From assembly GCF_018991925.1 (NCBI RefSeq), contig NW_024737042.1:16247504-16311503 (forward strand): DNA of 64,000 nt. Direction: 5' to 3'. Below, piece after piece: positions 54,372 to 64,000 of the stretch. Position 1 is the first letter of the stretch; each line of letters begins with the position of its first letter. A program made the position numbers and the translations under genes. Under the pieces are notes generated by a model. That model made no database searches. It saw only the letters and a list, made by a program, of their open reading frames with translations, and had not been told where the DNA came from. Origin of the DNA: Homarus americanus. Lineage: Eukaryota > Arthropoda > Malacostraca > Decapoda > Nephropidae.

Positions 54372-55247
54372 ATGGCCAGTGATATGTGCGGTCTTGGGTA
54401 TGAGAGTTTGTTGACCAAACTGGAGTGGTCCACTGAAGAATTGGCGAGGGCCAAGTTAGAAATTGAGAGGGCCACGTTGGAGAACCTGAAATTAAGGAAA
54501 GAGCTGGCGAAGTTAAAAGGAGAGGCTGGACGAGTAAAGCCAGTGTCTGACGAAAAATCAAACGAGTGGAAAGTCGTGAGTAGTGGGAGGACCAAGCTGG
54601 TGGTCAAGAAGCACTCGAAGGATACGACAACAACGACAACAACAGCTAAGTGTACCAACCCGTTCAGTCCCTTGATAGACGAATTGGACGTTAGTACAGT
54701 CAGGGGCAGGGATGACAAGGAAGGTATAAAAACTTTAATTGTTGGTGACTCACAGGTAAGGTACATGGACAGGGCCTTTTGTGGTAAAAACAAAAATAGG
54801 ATGAGGGTGTGTTTGCCAGGAGCTGGGGTGGGGGATATAGTTGACAGGATGGACAATATCTTGTCTGGTAATGGGAACAAACCCATTATCTGCCTCAGTG
54901 CAGGAGGCAATGATATTGGCCGGTGTAGGAGCGAGGAACTTCTTGATAAGTTCAAGGCAGCCATAGATCGTATTAGGACTAAGGGAGGGATCCCTATCAT
55001 ATGCAGTGTCCTGCCTAGAAGGAGAGTTGGCAGTGAATGGTTGTCAAGGGCAGTTGGTGTTAACGACCGTCTTGACAGATATTGCAAGTCAATATCAGTC
55101 CCATTCATTGACAACTGGGACAACTTCTATGGCAGAAGGGACCTTTATGCTAGGGATGGGGTGCACCTGTCTAGGGATGGAGTAGCAACCCTGGCTGGGG
55201 CTCTAGAGGGGGCAGTTCAAAAGATATCGAAGTCTTTAAACTGCTAA
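54372..55247 (+). CDS. CR1-B ORF1: coiled coil plus SGNH esterase, intact
   Basis: 291 codons, the same length and start as the CR1-A ORF1. Coiled coil LEWSTEELARAKLEIERATL near residues 17-36. Catalytic blocks GDSQVRY, GGNDIG and DGVHLSRDG are all present. Compared with CR1-A the differences are scattered substitutions without frameshift, although the neighbouring ORF2 is full of indels. The expected role is in the element ribonucleoprotein, as for other CR1/L2 esterase ORF1s. Confidence 0.88.
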   Translation: MASDMCGLGYESLLTKLEWSTEELARAKLEIERATLENLKLRKELAKLKGEAGRVKPVSDEKSNEWKVVSSGRTKLVVKKHSKDTTTTTTTAKCTNPFSPLIDELDVSTVRGRDDKEGIKTLIVGDSQVRYMDRAFCGKNKNRMRVCLPGAGVGDIVDRMDNILSGNGNKPIICLSAGGNDIGRCRSEELLDKFKAAIDRIRTKGGIPIICSVLPRRRVGSEWLSRAVGVNDRLDRYCKSISVPFIDNWDNFYGRRDLYARDGVHLSRDGVATLAGALEGAVQKISKSLNC

Positions 55248-55299
55248 GAGAACATAGGAGCACGGGGGTGGAGGAGACTGCAGTGGGAGCGGGTAAACA

Positions 55300-58124
55300 A
55301 GGCAGGTGCAGGAAATAGTGTTAGGAATGATGACAAAACTAAGATTAGACAGGAGTTTTAAAACTAATAGCGGTAACGGAAAGACTCTCAGAACACGACT
55401 AACCCCGTGTATACTAGGGCAGTATGAGAAACAAAATGGATGATGTAAGGCCTTGGTATTCTGCAGAGAAATCGAAATGTGCATTCACTGAAAAATGGAT
55501 CAACCTAGACACACGTGAGTTACCAGTCGAATACCAAATTGCGGGTTACAAACTGTTCCATACCGATAGGCAGACCAGGAAAGGAGGCGGCGTAGCAATC
55601 TATGTTAGGGATAATCTGAAGTGTGAAATAATAAGGAAATAAAAACTGAGCGGAATACAGAAACAATTTGGATAGAATTAATCGACGGTAGAGAAAAATT
55701 AATCACAGGAGTAATATATAGACCTCCCAATCTTGATAGAGTCAAAGAGCGACTTATCTGGGATGAAATGCGCAGGGCTTCCATACACAACAAAGTCTGT
55801 ATAGTAGGCGACTTTAACCTTGGCCAAATAGATTGGACTGACCTTACAGGTAACTCAGAATCAGAAGATTTTCTCGAGACTATCTAGGACTGTTTTCTAA
55901 GTCAACATATAACCCGAACCCCTGCGAGGTAATAATACTGGATTTGGATTCTGACGGTGAAAACACTCATTAGCATCGAGGTAGGGAACGAACTTGCAAA
56001 CAGCGATCACAAAGAAATTCGATTCCAGTTAGATTTTCAGGGCAGACGTAAAGAAAATTCCACTAAAGTACCAGATTTCAGAAGGGCAAACTTTGACAGT
56101 TTAAAGAGGCAGCTGAGAGAGGGGGTGTCGCGCTTGGCCGTGAACCTGACAGATGACACCGACCTGATAACGAGATCTGAGATTGCCGAGTTCCACGATA
56201 ATTTAAATAGTGAGTTACTTAATGCACAAAGGCAGAACATACCATACAAAACTCCAGATCAGACAACAATGACCCTAAATGGATAGAAAAATTATTTAAA
56301 ACCTCATTGGCCAAAAGGAAGCTATAGGTAGAAGGATAAATCGTGGCGAAGTGCACCTCGGGGCCTTTATTATAGGAGTGATGGCGGTAGGAACAAACCG
56401 AGATAAAGGCAAAGAATAATGAAGTAAGGATAGCAAGGGAGGCGAAGACAAACCCCAAAGGATTCTACCAAATGTATCAAACTAAAACACGAGAAAAGAT
56501 TGGACCAATACGGTCAGACTCAGGCGAGCTCACTGATAACGACGGAGAAATGAGCAATAATTTGAATAAATATTTTTCAACAGTTTTCACCACCGAAAAT
56601 CTAAACATGATACCCGAGGCACCGACTCTATTCAGAGATAGTGAAGAAAACAAATTAAGTGAGATAGTAGTGACTAGTAACGATGTTAGTAAGCAAATAG
56701 ACAAACTAAAGCCTAATAAGTCACCTGGTCTCGATGAGATATTTGCCAGAGTATTAAAGATGAGACGAGCTTAGTATGCCCTTAGCAAAGTTGTTTAACA
56801 TGTCCTTAAAAACAGGTGTAATGCCAGAATCCTGGGAGGATAGCGAATGTAATACGATTTTCAAGAAGGGGATAGATCACTATCCTCTAACTACCGCCAA
56901 TCAGTCTAACATCAATAGTAGGCAAATTACTGGAAGCAATCATTTCAAACTCTATTCGAAATCACCTGGAAGCTTTTGGTGATCACGTGATTCCCAGCAT
57001 GGCTTCTAGCGGGCGTTCTTGCCCACAACAATCAACATTCTTTTCATCAGTTTTCGAATCGGTGGACGAGGGGCACAATTATGATGTGGTATATCTCGAC
57101 TTTAGCAAAGCCTTCGACAGAGTCCCCACGAAAGACTAATTAGAAAGGTAGAAGCACATGGCATCAAAGGTAACATCCTTAAATGGATTAGGGCGTGGTT
57201 ACAGGACAGGAAATAGCGAGTGAGCATTAACGGCACTAAGTCCCATTGGAGCAACATCACAAGTGGAGTTCCCCAAGGCTCAGTACTTGGACCATTATTA
57301 TTTATTATATACATAAACGACATAGATATCGGCATAGACAGCAACATTAGTAAATTTGCTGATGACACTAAAATAGGACGTGTTATTAAATCTGACGAGG
57401 ACTCAGCAAAACTACAGGAAGATCTAAACAAATTTTTCGAATGGTCTGAAAAATGGCAGATGAAATTCAAAGTGGACAAATGTAAAGTACTCAGTATAGG
57501 AAATGTAAACAGGGAAACCAGATTCCTGATGAACAACGATGCCATAGAGAAATCCGACTGCGAGAGAGATTTAGGAGTAATGATAAGAACCTTAAGCCAA
57601 GTAAGCAATGTGTTTTTGCTCGTAACAAGGCTAATAAAGTACTTGAGTTCATACAAAGGAGTGTTAGTTACAAGACTAGCGAGGTCATCCTAAAACTGTA
57701 TCTTGCTCTTGTGAGACCACACCTGGATTACACAGTTCAGTTCTGGTCACCGTATTACAGAATGAATATAGAATCCTTGGAAAGAATTCAGAGGAGAATG
57801 ACAAGACTAATCCCGGGCATTAGGAACCTTGAGTATAGAGACAGGTTAAAGCATCTTAATTTGCACTCCCTTGAGAGACGTAGAGCAAGGGGCGACCTGA
57901 TAGAGGTGTATAAGTGGAAGGCAGGGCTAAACAAAGGGGACATTACAAAGGTACTCAAATTATCCAACCAGGAACGAACTCGTAACAATGGTTTTAAATT
58001 GGACAAATTTAGATTTAGGCGTGAAATAGGTAAACACTGGTTTGGAAACAGAGTAGTGGATGAATGGAACAAGTTACCAAATATCATCATTAACTCGAAT
58101 ACGCTGAATTTACTTCAAACATAG
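55300..58124 (+). pseudogene. CR1-B ORF2, multiply frameshifted
   Basis: Pieces in all three frames: QTRKGGGVAIYVRDNLKCE (55424-55642), ELANSDHKEIRFQLDFQ (from 55957), MYQTKTREKIGPIRSD and NKSPGLDEIFARV (56472-56774), [19 protein letters not shown] and KFADDTKIG (57220-57693), and the C-terminal 137 codons (57711-58124). The RT active-site FADD is kept here, in contrast to CR1-A, but at least seven indels or stops separate the pieces. Confidence 0.9.
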
Positions 58125-58235
58125 GTTGGATGCTCATATGAGCAATAGGGTTGGGTGTAACAGGACGCGTGCCGGAGCTAATAGGCCCGCTGCAGTTTCC
58201 TCCATTCTTATGTTCTTATGTTCTTATCAAGTCAT

Positions 58236-58424
58236 CCTCAACCGTCATATTTTGTGAGGTTATCGTTGTCATGTTCACTTGGTAAAGTGAGGTCGTCCTC
58301 TGTGGGTACACTGTGTTAAGTCACCTCACGTGAGGTCATGTTTTATGTTATGACGTTGATATAACTCTAAGTAAGTTTCAGTAACAAACGTTATAAAATG
58401 TTAGCGAAAACATGTCAATAAAAA
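58236..58424. other. unassigned right interior of the inverted-repeat unit
   Basis: Sequence between the CR1-B tail and the right inverted repeat, probably the original interior of the host transposon. No ORF. Confidence 0.5.
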
Positions 58425-58507
58425 TTAATGTGCCATTTTTTCCTAGTCCGATGATTATGCCTTTTTTTCCGGTGCCATATTTCCCTGTGCCATTTTTTCC
58501 TACATTC

Positions 58508-58744
58508 GTGTTGGTGGTGTGGTGAGATAGTGCTGGTGTAATGGTGATGATGGTTTAGCGGTGGTGTAATGGTGATAATGGTGTCGTGGGGTTGTTAGTA
58601 TAGTGATAGGGGTGTTTTGTTAGTGTGGTGGTATATTGTTGGTGGTGTGGTGAGATAGTGGTGGTGTAATGGTGATGATGGTGTAGTGATGTTGTTGGTA
58701 TATTGATGGCGGTGTTTTGTTGGTGTGGTGGTATAGTGTTGGTG
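58508..58744. repeat. GTGGTG-type minisatellite, right half
   Basis: Continues the array of 53230-53589 with the same GTTGGTGGTGTGGTGAGATA unit (58510, 58638). Ended by a CR1-3 tail. Confidence 0.88.
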
Positions 58745-58842
58745 ATAAGAACATAAGAAAATAAGGAGTCTGCAATAGACCGGTTTGCCTGTGCATGGCA
58801 GCTCCTGTCGAGAGTTACTGCCACTCTCTATCATCCATAAGA
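58745..58842 (-). mobile_element. 100-bp CR1-3 3' end
   Basis: GATAAGAACATAAGAAAATA to ACTCTCTATCATCCA; a severely truncated copy directly followed by a second one. Confidence 0.85.
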
Positions 58843-59553
58843 ACATAAGAACATAAGAAAATAAGGAGTCTGCAATAGGCCGGTTGGCCTGTGCATGGCA
58901 GCTCCTGTCGAGAGTTACTACCACTCTCTATCATCCATGAATCTATCTAGCCTCCTTTTGAAACTTCCAGCGTTCCAGCACTTACTACAAAGTTGCTAAG
59001 CTTGTTCCACTCGTCCACCACCCTATTTGTGAACCAGTTCCTTCCTATCTCCCTCCTAAACCTAAACTTATCCAACTTAAATCCGTTGCTCTGAGTCCTA
59101 TCCTGCTCGGATATTATAAGAACTTTATCTATATCCCCTTTATTGATTCCTTTCACCCTCTTAAATACTTCTATCATATCTCCCCGCACTCTTCGTCTTT
59201 CTAGGGAATGCAAGTTAAGTTTCTTTAACCTATCCCGATATGGAAGGTTTCTAAGTCCCGGAATCATTTTCTTCACTCTTCGCTGCACCGACTCTAGTGA
59301 ATTGATATCCATTCCATAATAAGGGCACCAGAACTGAACCGCATAGTCGAGGTGCGGCCTGACTAGCGCAAGATATAGTTGCAATAAGACCTCCACACTC
59401 TTATTACTTACACTTGTAGATATAAAACCCAATACTCTGTTTGCCTTGTTTCGAACATTAACGCACTGTTTTCTAGGCCTTAGTTCCGGGCTTACAAGTA
59501 CCCCCTCGGTCTCTTTCACAAGTTGACTTCTCGAGGTTGATGTTGTTAAGGCT
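58843..59553 (-). mobile_element. CR1-3 3' fragment, about 0.7 kb
   Basis: The minus strand encodes SVEVLLQLYLALVRPHLDYA, KKMIPGLRNLPYRDR, ERRRVRGDMIEVFKRVKG and VVDEWNKLSN, then the 8-bp tail. Frames are open for about 190 codons. 5' truncated. Confidence 0.88.
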
Positions 59554-59622
59554 GTATTTGTAATGTAATGAATGTAATGTGATGTAATGATGTGATGATG
59601 TAATGTGATGTAATGAATGTTT
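59554..59622. repeat. degenerate (AATG)n/(ATGTA)n tract
   Basis: GTAATGTAATGAATGTAATG and similar; it is the target of the MITE. Confidence 0.8.
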
Positions 59623-60098
59623 GGATCACCTGAAGAATTGTCACCCCAGAGTTGGCAGGGTGACAATTCTTCAGGTGGGATATCCTGGGGTGACGATTCT
59701 TCAGGTGGCAACACCTGGGGTGACAATTCTTCAGGTGGGGTCAGGACCCTCCATGGTTGTTATCTTCAGGTGTGTGGAGTCAGGACCCTCCAGTCAGGTA
59801 GGACTATATAATAGTAAGTGGGCTCAAAATTTTTTAGTCATAATCACCAGTTGACCTTGACACGCAATACCTTCCAAACTGTCGTCCTACCACTGTTGTG
59901 TGATGATTCCTCTAAAGACTGCCTGAAGTATAAATCCACTAAGTCTATAAGAATAGGATCTTTTTTTGTCCGTTCTAATATTTCATAACACAAAAGAATA
60001 TATTTATGTTATCCTAATTATACAAATTATATTCACGGTTGGCTGGGGTGACGATTCTTCAGGTGGACATTCTGGGGTGACGATTCTTCAGGTGATCC
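59623..60098. mobile_element. hAT-like MITE, 476 bp, with 8-bp target duplication
   Basis: The 26-bp ends GGATCACCTGAAGAATTGTC and its inverted partner GACGATTCTTCAGGTGATCC (60079-60098) match at 25 of 26 positions, counting CACCCCA/TGGGGTG. GAATGTTT stands directly outside both ends (59615-59622 and 60099-60106). An 8-bp duplication is usual for hAT elements. There is no transposase. The left side contains about four repeats of GGGTGACAATTCTTCAGGTG, and the first pairs with the left end as a 20-bp stem with an 11-base loop (59627-59646 with 59658-59677). Confidence 0.85.
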
Positions 60099-60106
60099 GA
60101 ATGTTT

Positions 60107-60780
60107 GTCAGACGACAGCTTACAGCCCAGAGAAATACAACACATATAACAGTAATTAGATAACTACGTGGGAACCCACGCAAGTTGACACACCCTACAG
60201 TGATAGTAAGATCTGGCCCAAGAGAGGTCACGGACAAGGTACCTGACTTAACCCGGCGTTATAACCGTGTTACTTAAGAAACTACTCCTGGGCAAACACA
60301 GCTGTCCAGACCTGACCCGAGGAGAAGTCATGGTCTCATTGACCCAGAGTTCTCACTGCCACGCGATTAGCTTAACCCGGCGACATGACCGTGTTACTAA
60401 AAAAGTTACCCTCCAGCCAGTACACCTGTCACCTGTCTAGACACACCCAGATTAGTGACGACACCTTCCGGCTGCAGATCGTCAATATATATAGGCCCTG
60501 CAGCTCCCTCCTCAAACATTTCACATTCGGATTATTATTGTAACAGGGAAGGAGCCGACAGCTCCTCCCCAGAGGGAGTCTTCCCTCCCAGCATCGCATC
60601 TCCAGCAAGCAGAGTCTCCCACAGGAGACATAGTCCAGCCTTCCCTTCAACAGCACCTGCTGGGTCTCCCTCAGGTCACAAGTGAGTCTTTGTCAGAGCG
60701 ATCCAAGGGTGAGTTACTTAGGGTGGGAAGTGTATTCATTTTATGTTTGTGTCCGAGAGTCAGAGTATAGTAACTTCGAT
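60107..60780. other. unassigned sequence, possible promoter-like segment
   Basis: Two diverged direct repeats share CTTAACCCGGCG and GACCGTGTTACT (60246-60286 and 60368-60410). TATATATA at 60486 is followed about 30 bases on by CTCCTCAAAC, and a donor-like CAAGTGAGT stands at 60679. The 76-codon frame at 60455-60685 covers this but has no recognisable product. It could be an LTR fragment or a first exon; unproven. Confidence 0.3.
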
Positions 60781-61460
60781 ACATAAGAACATAAGAACAT
60801 AAGAATGGAGGAAACTGCAGCGGGCCTATTGGCCCATACTGGGCAGTCCCGTTTACACTCAACCCCTATTGCTCATTTGAGCATCCAACCTATGTTTGAA
60901 GCAATTCAGCGTATTCGAGTTAATGATGATATTTGGTAACTTGTTCCATTCATCCACTACTCTGTTTCCAAACCAGTGTTTACCTATTTCACGCCTAAAT
61001 CTAAATTTGTCTAATTTAAAACCATTGTTAGAGTTCGCTCCTGGTTGGATAGTTTGAGTACCTTTGTAATGTCCCCTTTGTTTAGCCCTGACTTCCACTT
61101 ATACACCTCTATCAGGTCGCCCCTCGCTCTACGTCTCTCGAGGGAGTGCAAATTAAGATGCTTTAACCTGTCTCTATACTCAAGGTTCCTAATGCCCGGG
61201 ATTAGTCTTGTCATTCTCCTCTGAATTCTTTCCAAGGATTCTATATCCATTCTGTAATACGGTGACCAGAACTGAACTGCGTAATCCAGGTGTGGTCTCA
61301 CAAGAGCAAGATACAGTTTTAGGATGACATCGCTAGTCTTGTAACTAACACTCCTTTGTATGAACCCAAGTACTTTATTAGCCTTGTTACGAGCAAAAAC
61401 ACATTGTTTACTTGGCTTAAGGTTCCTACTTATCATTACTCCTAAATCTCTCTCGTCATT
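60781..61460 (-). mobile_element. CR1-A-family 3' fragment, minus strand
   Basis: The minus strand encodes [34 protein letters not shown] and GDLIEVYKWKSGLNKGD, then a frameshift near 61020 and VVDEWNKLPN. It ends with the TTCTTATG repeat. 5' truncated near the RT C-terminus. Confidence 0.9.
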
Positions 61461-61905
61461 CAGTTATCTAATAAATACTTGTACTTTGGAGTGGCATTTA
61501 AGAAATTCCCCCTATCAATATGTACATTTATTAAGACCCCCTCATTACACTGGTAACAGCATACTTAACGTAAACCCACGCCCTCCCTTGCTTAGCCATT
61601 ACACCTGGCACGTCTCCTCCTTCATTTAATTCAGTTCGAGGATTGTTTAACCGTGTGCGGTAAGGAACCCTGAGTAGTACAGCGTGAAAAGTGTCCTAGT
61701 GTAAATGTTTCTATTTTTTGTATGTGCGAATTGTTACTAGCATAAAACTCTCCCCAGAATATTTTCAGTACTTAATATAATTTGTCAGTGTCCCCCACGA
61801 TTGGTAACGTTCTCAGTGTCCCTAGTGCATTTTAATTGTTGGTCAGTGTTAAATGTACACAATATGTTTAAGTGATGGAAACTTTGTCTATACTAACTGT
61901 CATAA
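61461..61905. other. unassigned spacer between two inverted CR1 ends
   Basis: Nothing recognised. Confidence 0.4.
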
Positions 61906-62395
61906 CCCAGTTCTGGTCACAGTATTACAGAATGGATATAGAATCCTTGGAAAGAATTCAGAGGAGAATGACAAGACTAATCCCGGGCATTAGGAACCTT
62001 GAGTATAGAGACAGGTTAAAGCATCTTAATTTGCACTCCCATGAGAGACGTAGAGCGAGGGGCGACCTGATAGAGGTGTATAAGTGGAAGGCAGGGCTAA
62101 ACAAAGGGGACATTACAAAGGTACTCAAATTATCCAACCAGGAGCGAACTCGTAACAATGGTTTTAAATTAGACAAATTTAGATTTAGGCGTGAAATAGG
62201 TAAACACTGGTTTGGAAACAGAGTTGGATGAATGTTACCAAATATCATCAAAAACTCGAATACGCTGAATTGCTTCAAACATAGGTTGGATGCTCATATG
62301 AGCAATAGGGGTTGGGTGTAAACGGGACTGCCCAGTATGGGCCAATAGGCCCGCTGCAGTTTCCTCCATTCTTATGTTCTTATGTTCTTATGTCT
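61906..62395 (+). mobile_element. CR1-A-family 3' fragment, plus strand
   Basis: Starts at CAGTTCTGGTCACAGTATTA and encodes MDIESLERIQRRMTRLIPGI through FRREIGKHWFGNRV, where a small deletion removes part of the VVDEWNKLP block. It ends ATTCTTATGTTCTTATGTTC. It mirrors 60781-61260. Confidence 0.9.
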
Positions 62396-62429
62396 TATAA
62401 CCTACGTCCTTCTCCCTGTCTTAATCCTC

Positions 62430-62545
62430 ACTCCACCAGTCCCACCCCACCCGTCTCACCCCACCCCGCCCGCCTCACCCCACCCCACCTCGCCCGCCTC
62501 ACCCCACCTGGCGCGTTTGCCCACCTGCTGCCCCGCCCCGCCCAG
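62430..62545. repeat. CCCCACC-rich low-complexity tract
   Basis: CGCCTCACCCCACC and variants. Confidence 0.85.
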
Positions 62546-63300
62546 TGTGACCTCACCAATCCCTAGTTTATTTTGTCTCATAATCTATGTTGGAAGTTGA
62601 TGTTTCATGTAATTTGATATTGCGATACTTGCAGAGCTTCACTCTGTATTTTTATGTTAGTATGATTTATAATGTAATCTTTGACGCGTATTGATAAATA
62701 ATATTCAGCCGTAGTGAGCAGAGCTTCCCTCCCCGTACCAGCTTTGAGAACATTGTCACGTTGGAACCCATAGTTGCCAAACATATTTTTTTATGGATGC
62801 ACGTCCAACTAATCCTTCATCCCTTTAGGATTGTCTTTCTCTATCAAATGTCACACACAGTACCCCCTCCCATGACCAGCCGGATCATGGAAATAACCAG
62901 CTCACTTGGGTGTGACCTGACCTCGCATATCCAAGCTGTCTGCAGCAATCAAGAAGTGACGATGGACCACAGCACACATGAGCAGTGAAGCAGCGTGATG
63001 AATGCAGCACCACACCCACCACACGCCACTTCACTTCTTTCAAGTCCTCCCTTGGTCTAGGATTAAGGAGATTTTATATTTTTCTACTTTTGGAAGTTAA
63101 GACGTGTGGAATGCGGCAGCACCACACATCAAACACTAGCTAGCCAAACCAGGGAGGGGATTTCCGCTGCAGGGGCGTGGGACAGGGGATCAAGGATCCA
63201 GCCGATACTCGTGTACAGAGGGCGAACCCAGGACCATGTATCCTGCGCCACACGTCGTTCTGAGTGATGGCACCCCAGTGTGACCGGTTACCCCCGGCCG
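62546..63300. other. unassigned sequence
   Basis: No gene or element recognised; a 75-codon frame at 62761-62988 is not supported. Confidence 0.4.
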
Positions 63301-63495
63301 GATTGGCGGAAAATTATGCTGCATAGAAGAAAATCAGATGGAACAGAAAAACTCATCTGGAATATGAAAATGATGCTCTACACGTAGAGGAAACGTAGAT
63401 GGAACAAAAAAAAACATGGAATATGCCGGAAAATGATGCTGTATAGAAGAAATGCATATGGGGCTAGAAAAACTCATCTGAAATGTGATAGAAAC
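63301..63495. repeat. diverged tandem repeat, about 60-70-bp unit
   Basis: GGAAAAT-ATGCTGCATAGAAG, GAAAATGATGCTCTACACGT and GGAAAATGATGCTGTATAGA head three units that share AGATGGAAC/ATATGG and AAAAACTCATCTGGAAT words. Confidence 0.7.
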
Positions 63496-64000
63496 TGATG
63501 CAAGAGCAAAGATGTATTAAAAACCAGGAGGAAGTGAGAAGAAGTCAGAAGGTGTGGAGACACGACTTACAAGGTGCTGCATTGGAGAAAGTAAACCTAC
63601 CCCCATTGCTGTACTGCCAGTATCCCCGATACCAGCTGAAGAATGTGAGCCATGCTGGGCCACACTACTGTATTGTTGTCGAAAATATATAATGTTTTTA
63701 AAAAGAAAAAAAAAACACCCTAACATGTGAAGGAAGGCGCATTTTTTGTGTTTTTGAAGTATTTCATTCTGTGACATCTGATAACGTTTACTGCAGAGAA
63801 TGTTTATGTTTTTTTAAAGAAAGATTAGTCACTTTTTCTATGAGTTCATTTGATCAACGTTTTGTATTACCGAATGCAATGTTGTAGCCATATTACTGAC
63901 ATGGGCTGGCAAAGGCATGTAACACCTGTTATTTTTTGTAGCATGTGAAATTGCAAGTTCTTCCTCAGATACTATTCAAGGTATGTAGGATCTTTAGCGC
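63496..64000. other. unassigned sequence
   Basis: AT-rich; no supported feature. Confidence 0.4.

Larger units (their letters stand above)
54363..58235 (+). mobile_element. CR1-B, near full-length copy of the CR1-A family
   Basis: It starts a few bases before ORF1 (TTATCAGATATGG, as in CR1-A, without the upstream leader), has an intact ORF1 and a badly broken ORF2, and ends CCATTCTTATGTTCTTATG. It abuts the older minus-strand fragment of the same family. Confidence 0.9.
53590..58507. mobile_element. 4.9-kb unit with inverted-repeat ends splitting the minisatellite
   Basis: The left end (53590-53665) and the reverse complement of the right end (58425-58507) align over about 75 bases: repeated GGAAAAAATGGCACA-like words, then CATACTAGGAATAAATGGCA against CGGACTAGGAAAAAATGGCA. 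The same GTGGTG minisatellite lies outside both ends. Contents are CR1-type fragments; no transposase frame is recognisable. It is best read as a non-autonomous or decayed DNA transposon that later received CR1 insertions. The superfamily is not determined. Confidence 0.65.

Noticed and set aside
53716..58235. 5' inversion by twin priming to explain the minus fragment upstream of CR1-B
   Set aside because: CR1-B already contains its own full ORF1 and the corresponding ORF2 region, so the minus fragment is a separate, older copy.

Overview
This window looks like nuclear DNA of an arthropod, most probably a decapod crustacean. The evidence is the TTAGG-type repeat tracts, several CR1-clade non-LTR retrotransposon families whose 3' ends carry the 8-bp motif TTCTTATG, a probable Penelope-like terminus, and a very high load of micro- and minisatellites. 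The species call is an inference. I found no convincing single-copy cellular gene and no tRNA, rRNA or CRISPR. Almost everything recognisable is mobile or tandemly repeated DNA.

Layout. 1-10 kb holds a 6.6-kb GT-rich minisatellite (21-bp unit), a G-rich stretch with a canonical G-quadruplex pattern, a 2.3-kb minisatellite (22-bp unit) and a short GGCGTCTAGTG array. At 10.3 kb there is a perfect 40-bp palindrome. 10.7-21.3 kb is a nest: a minus-strand CR1-like family (family 2), a Jockey/I-like ORF1 fragment, a 100-N assembly gap, an LTR end, a SINE-like insert, and a nearly complete CR1 element (CR1-A) inserted inside a family-2 ORF1. 21.3-31.7 kb is mostly unassigned DNA with simple repeats, TTAGG tracts, a 20-bp minisatellite and a solo LTR with a 4-bp target duplication. 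31.7-37.8 kb is a structurally complete Ty3/Gypsy element with two LTRs, a 5-bp target duplication and a gag-pol split by one frameshift. A Penelope-like terminus and a second family-2 copy follow (to 42.4 kb). 45.3-51.5 kb is a minus-strand CR1 of a third subfamily, split by a 2.3-kb insertion that carries the one long undamaged ORF of unknown superfamily (555 aa). 51.9-53.6 kb has an 80-bp tandem repeat and a GTGGTG-type minisatellite. The latter is interrupted by a 4.9-kb unit with inverted-repeat ends containing more CR1 (CR1-B, with an intact ORF1). 58.7-62.4 kb has further CR1 3' ends and a 476-bp hAT-like MITE with an 8-bp target duplication.

The coding sequences belong to retrotransposition machinery: ORF1 proteins with coiled coil plus SGNH-esterase, with a PHD-like finger, or with CCHC knuckles; ORF2 with APE-type endonuclease and reverse transcriptase; and a Gypsy gag-protease-RT-RNase H-integrase polyprotein. 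All ORF2 copies are broken, and three of the five readable RT active sites have lost one or both catalytic aspartates. The nesting order gives a relative history of insertions.
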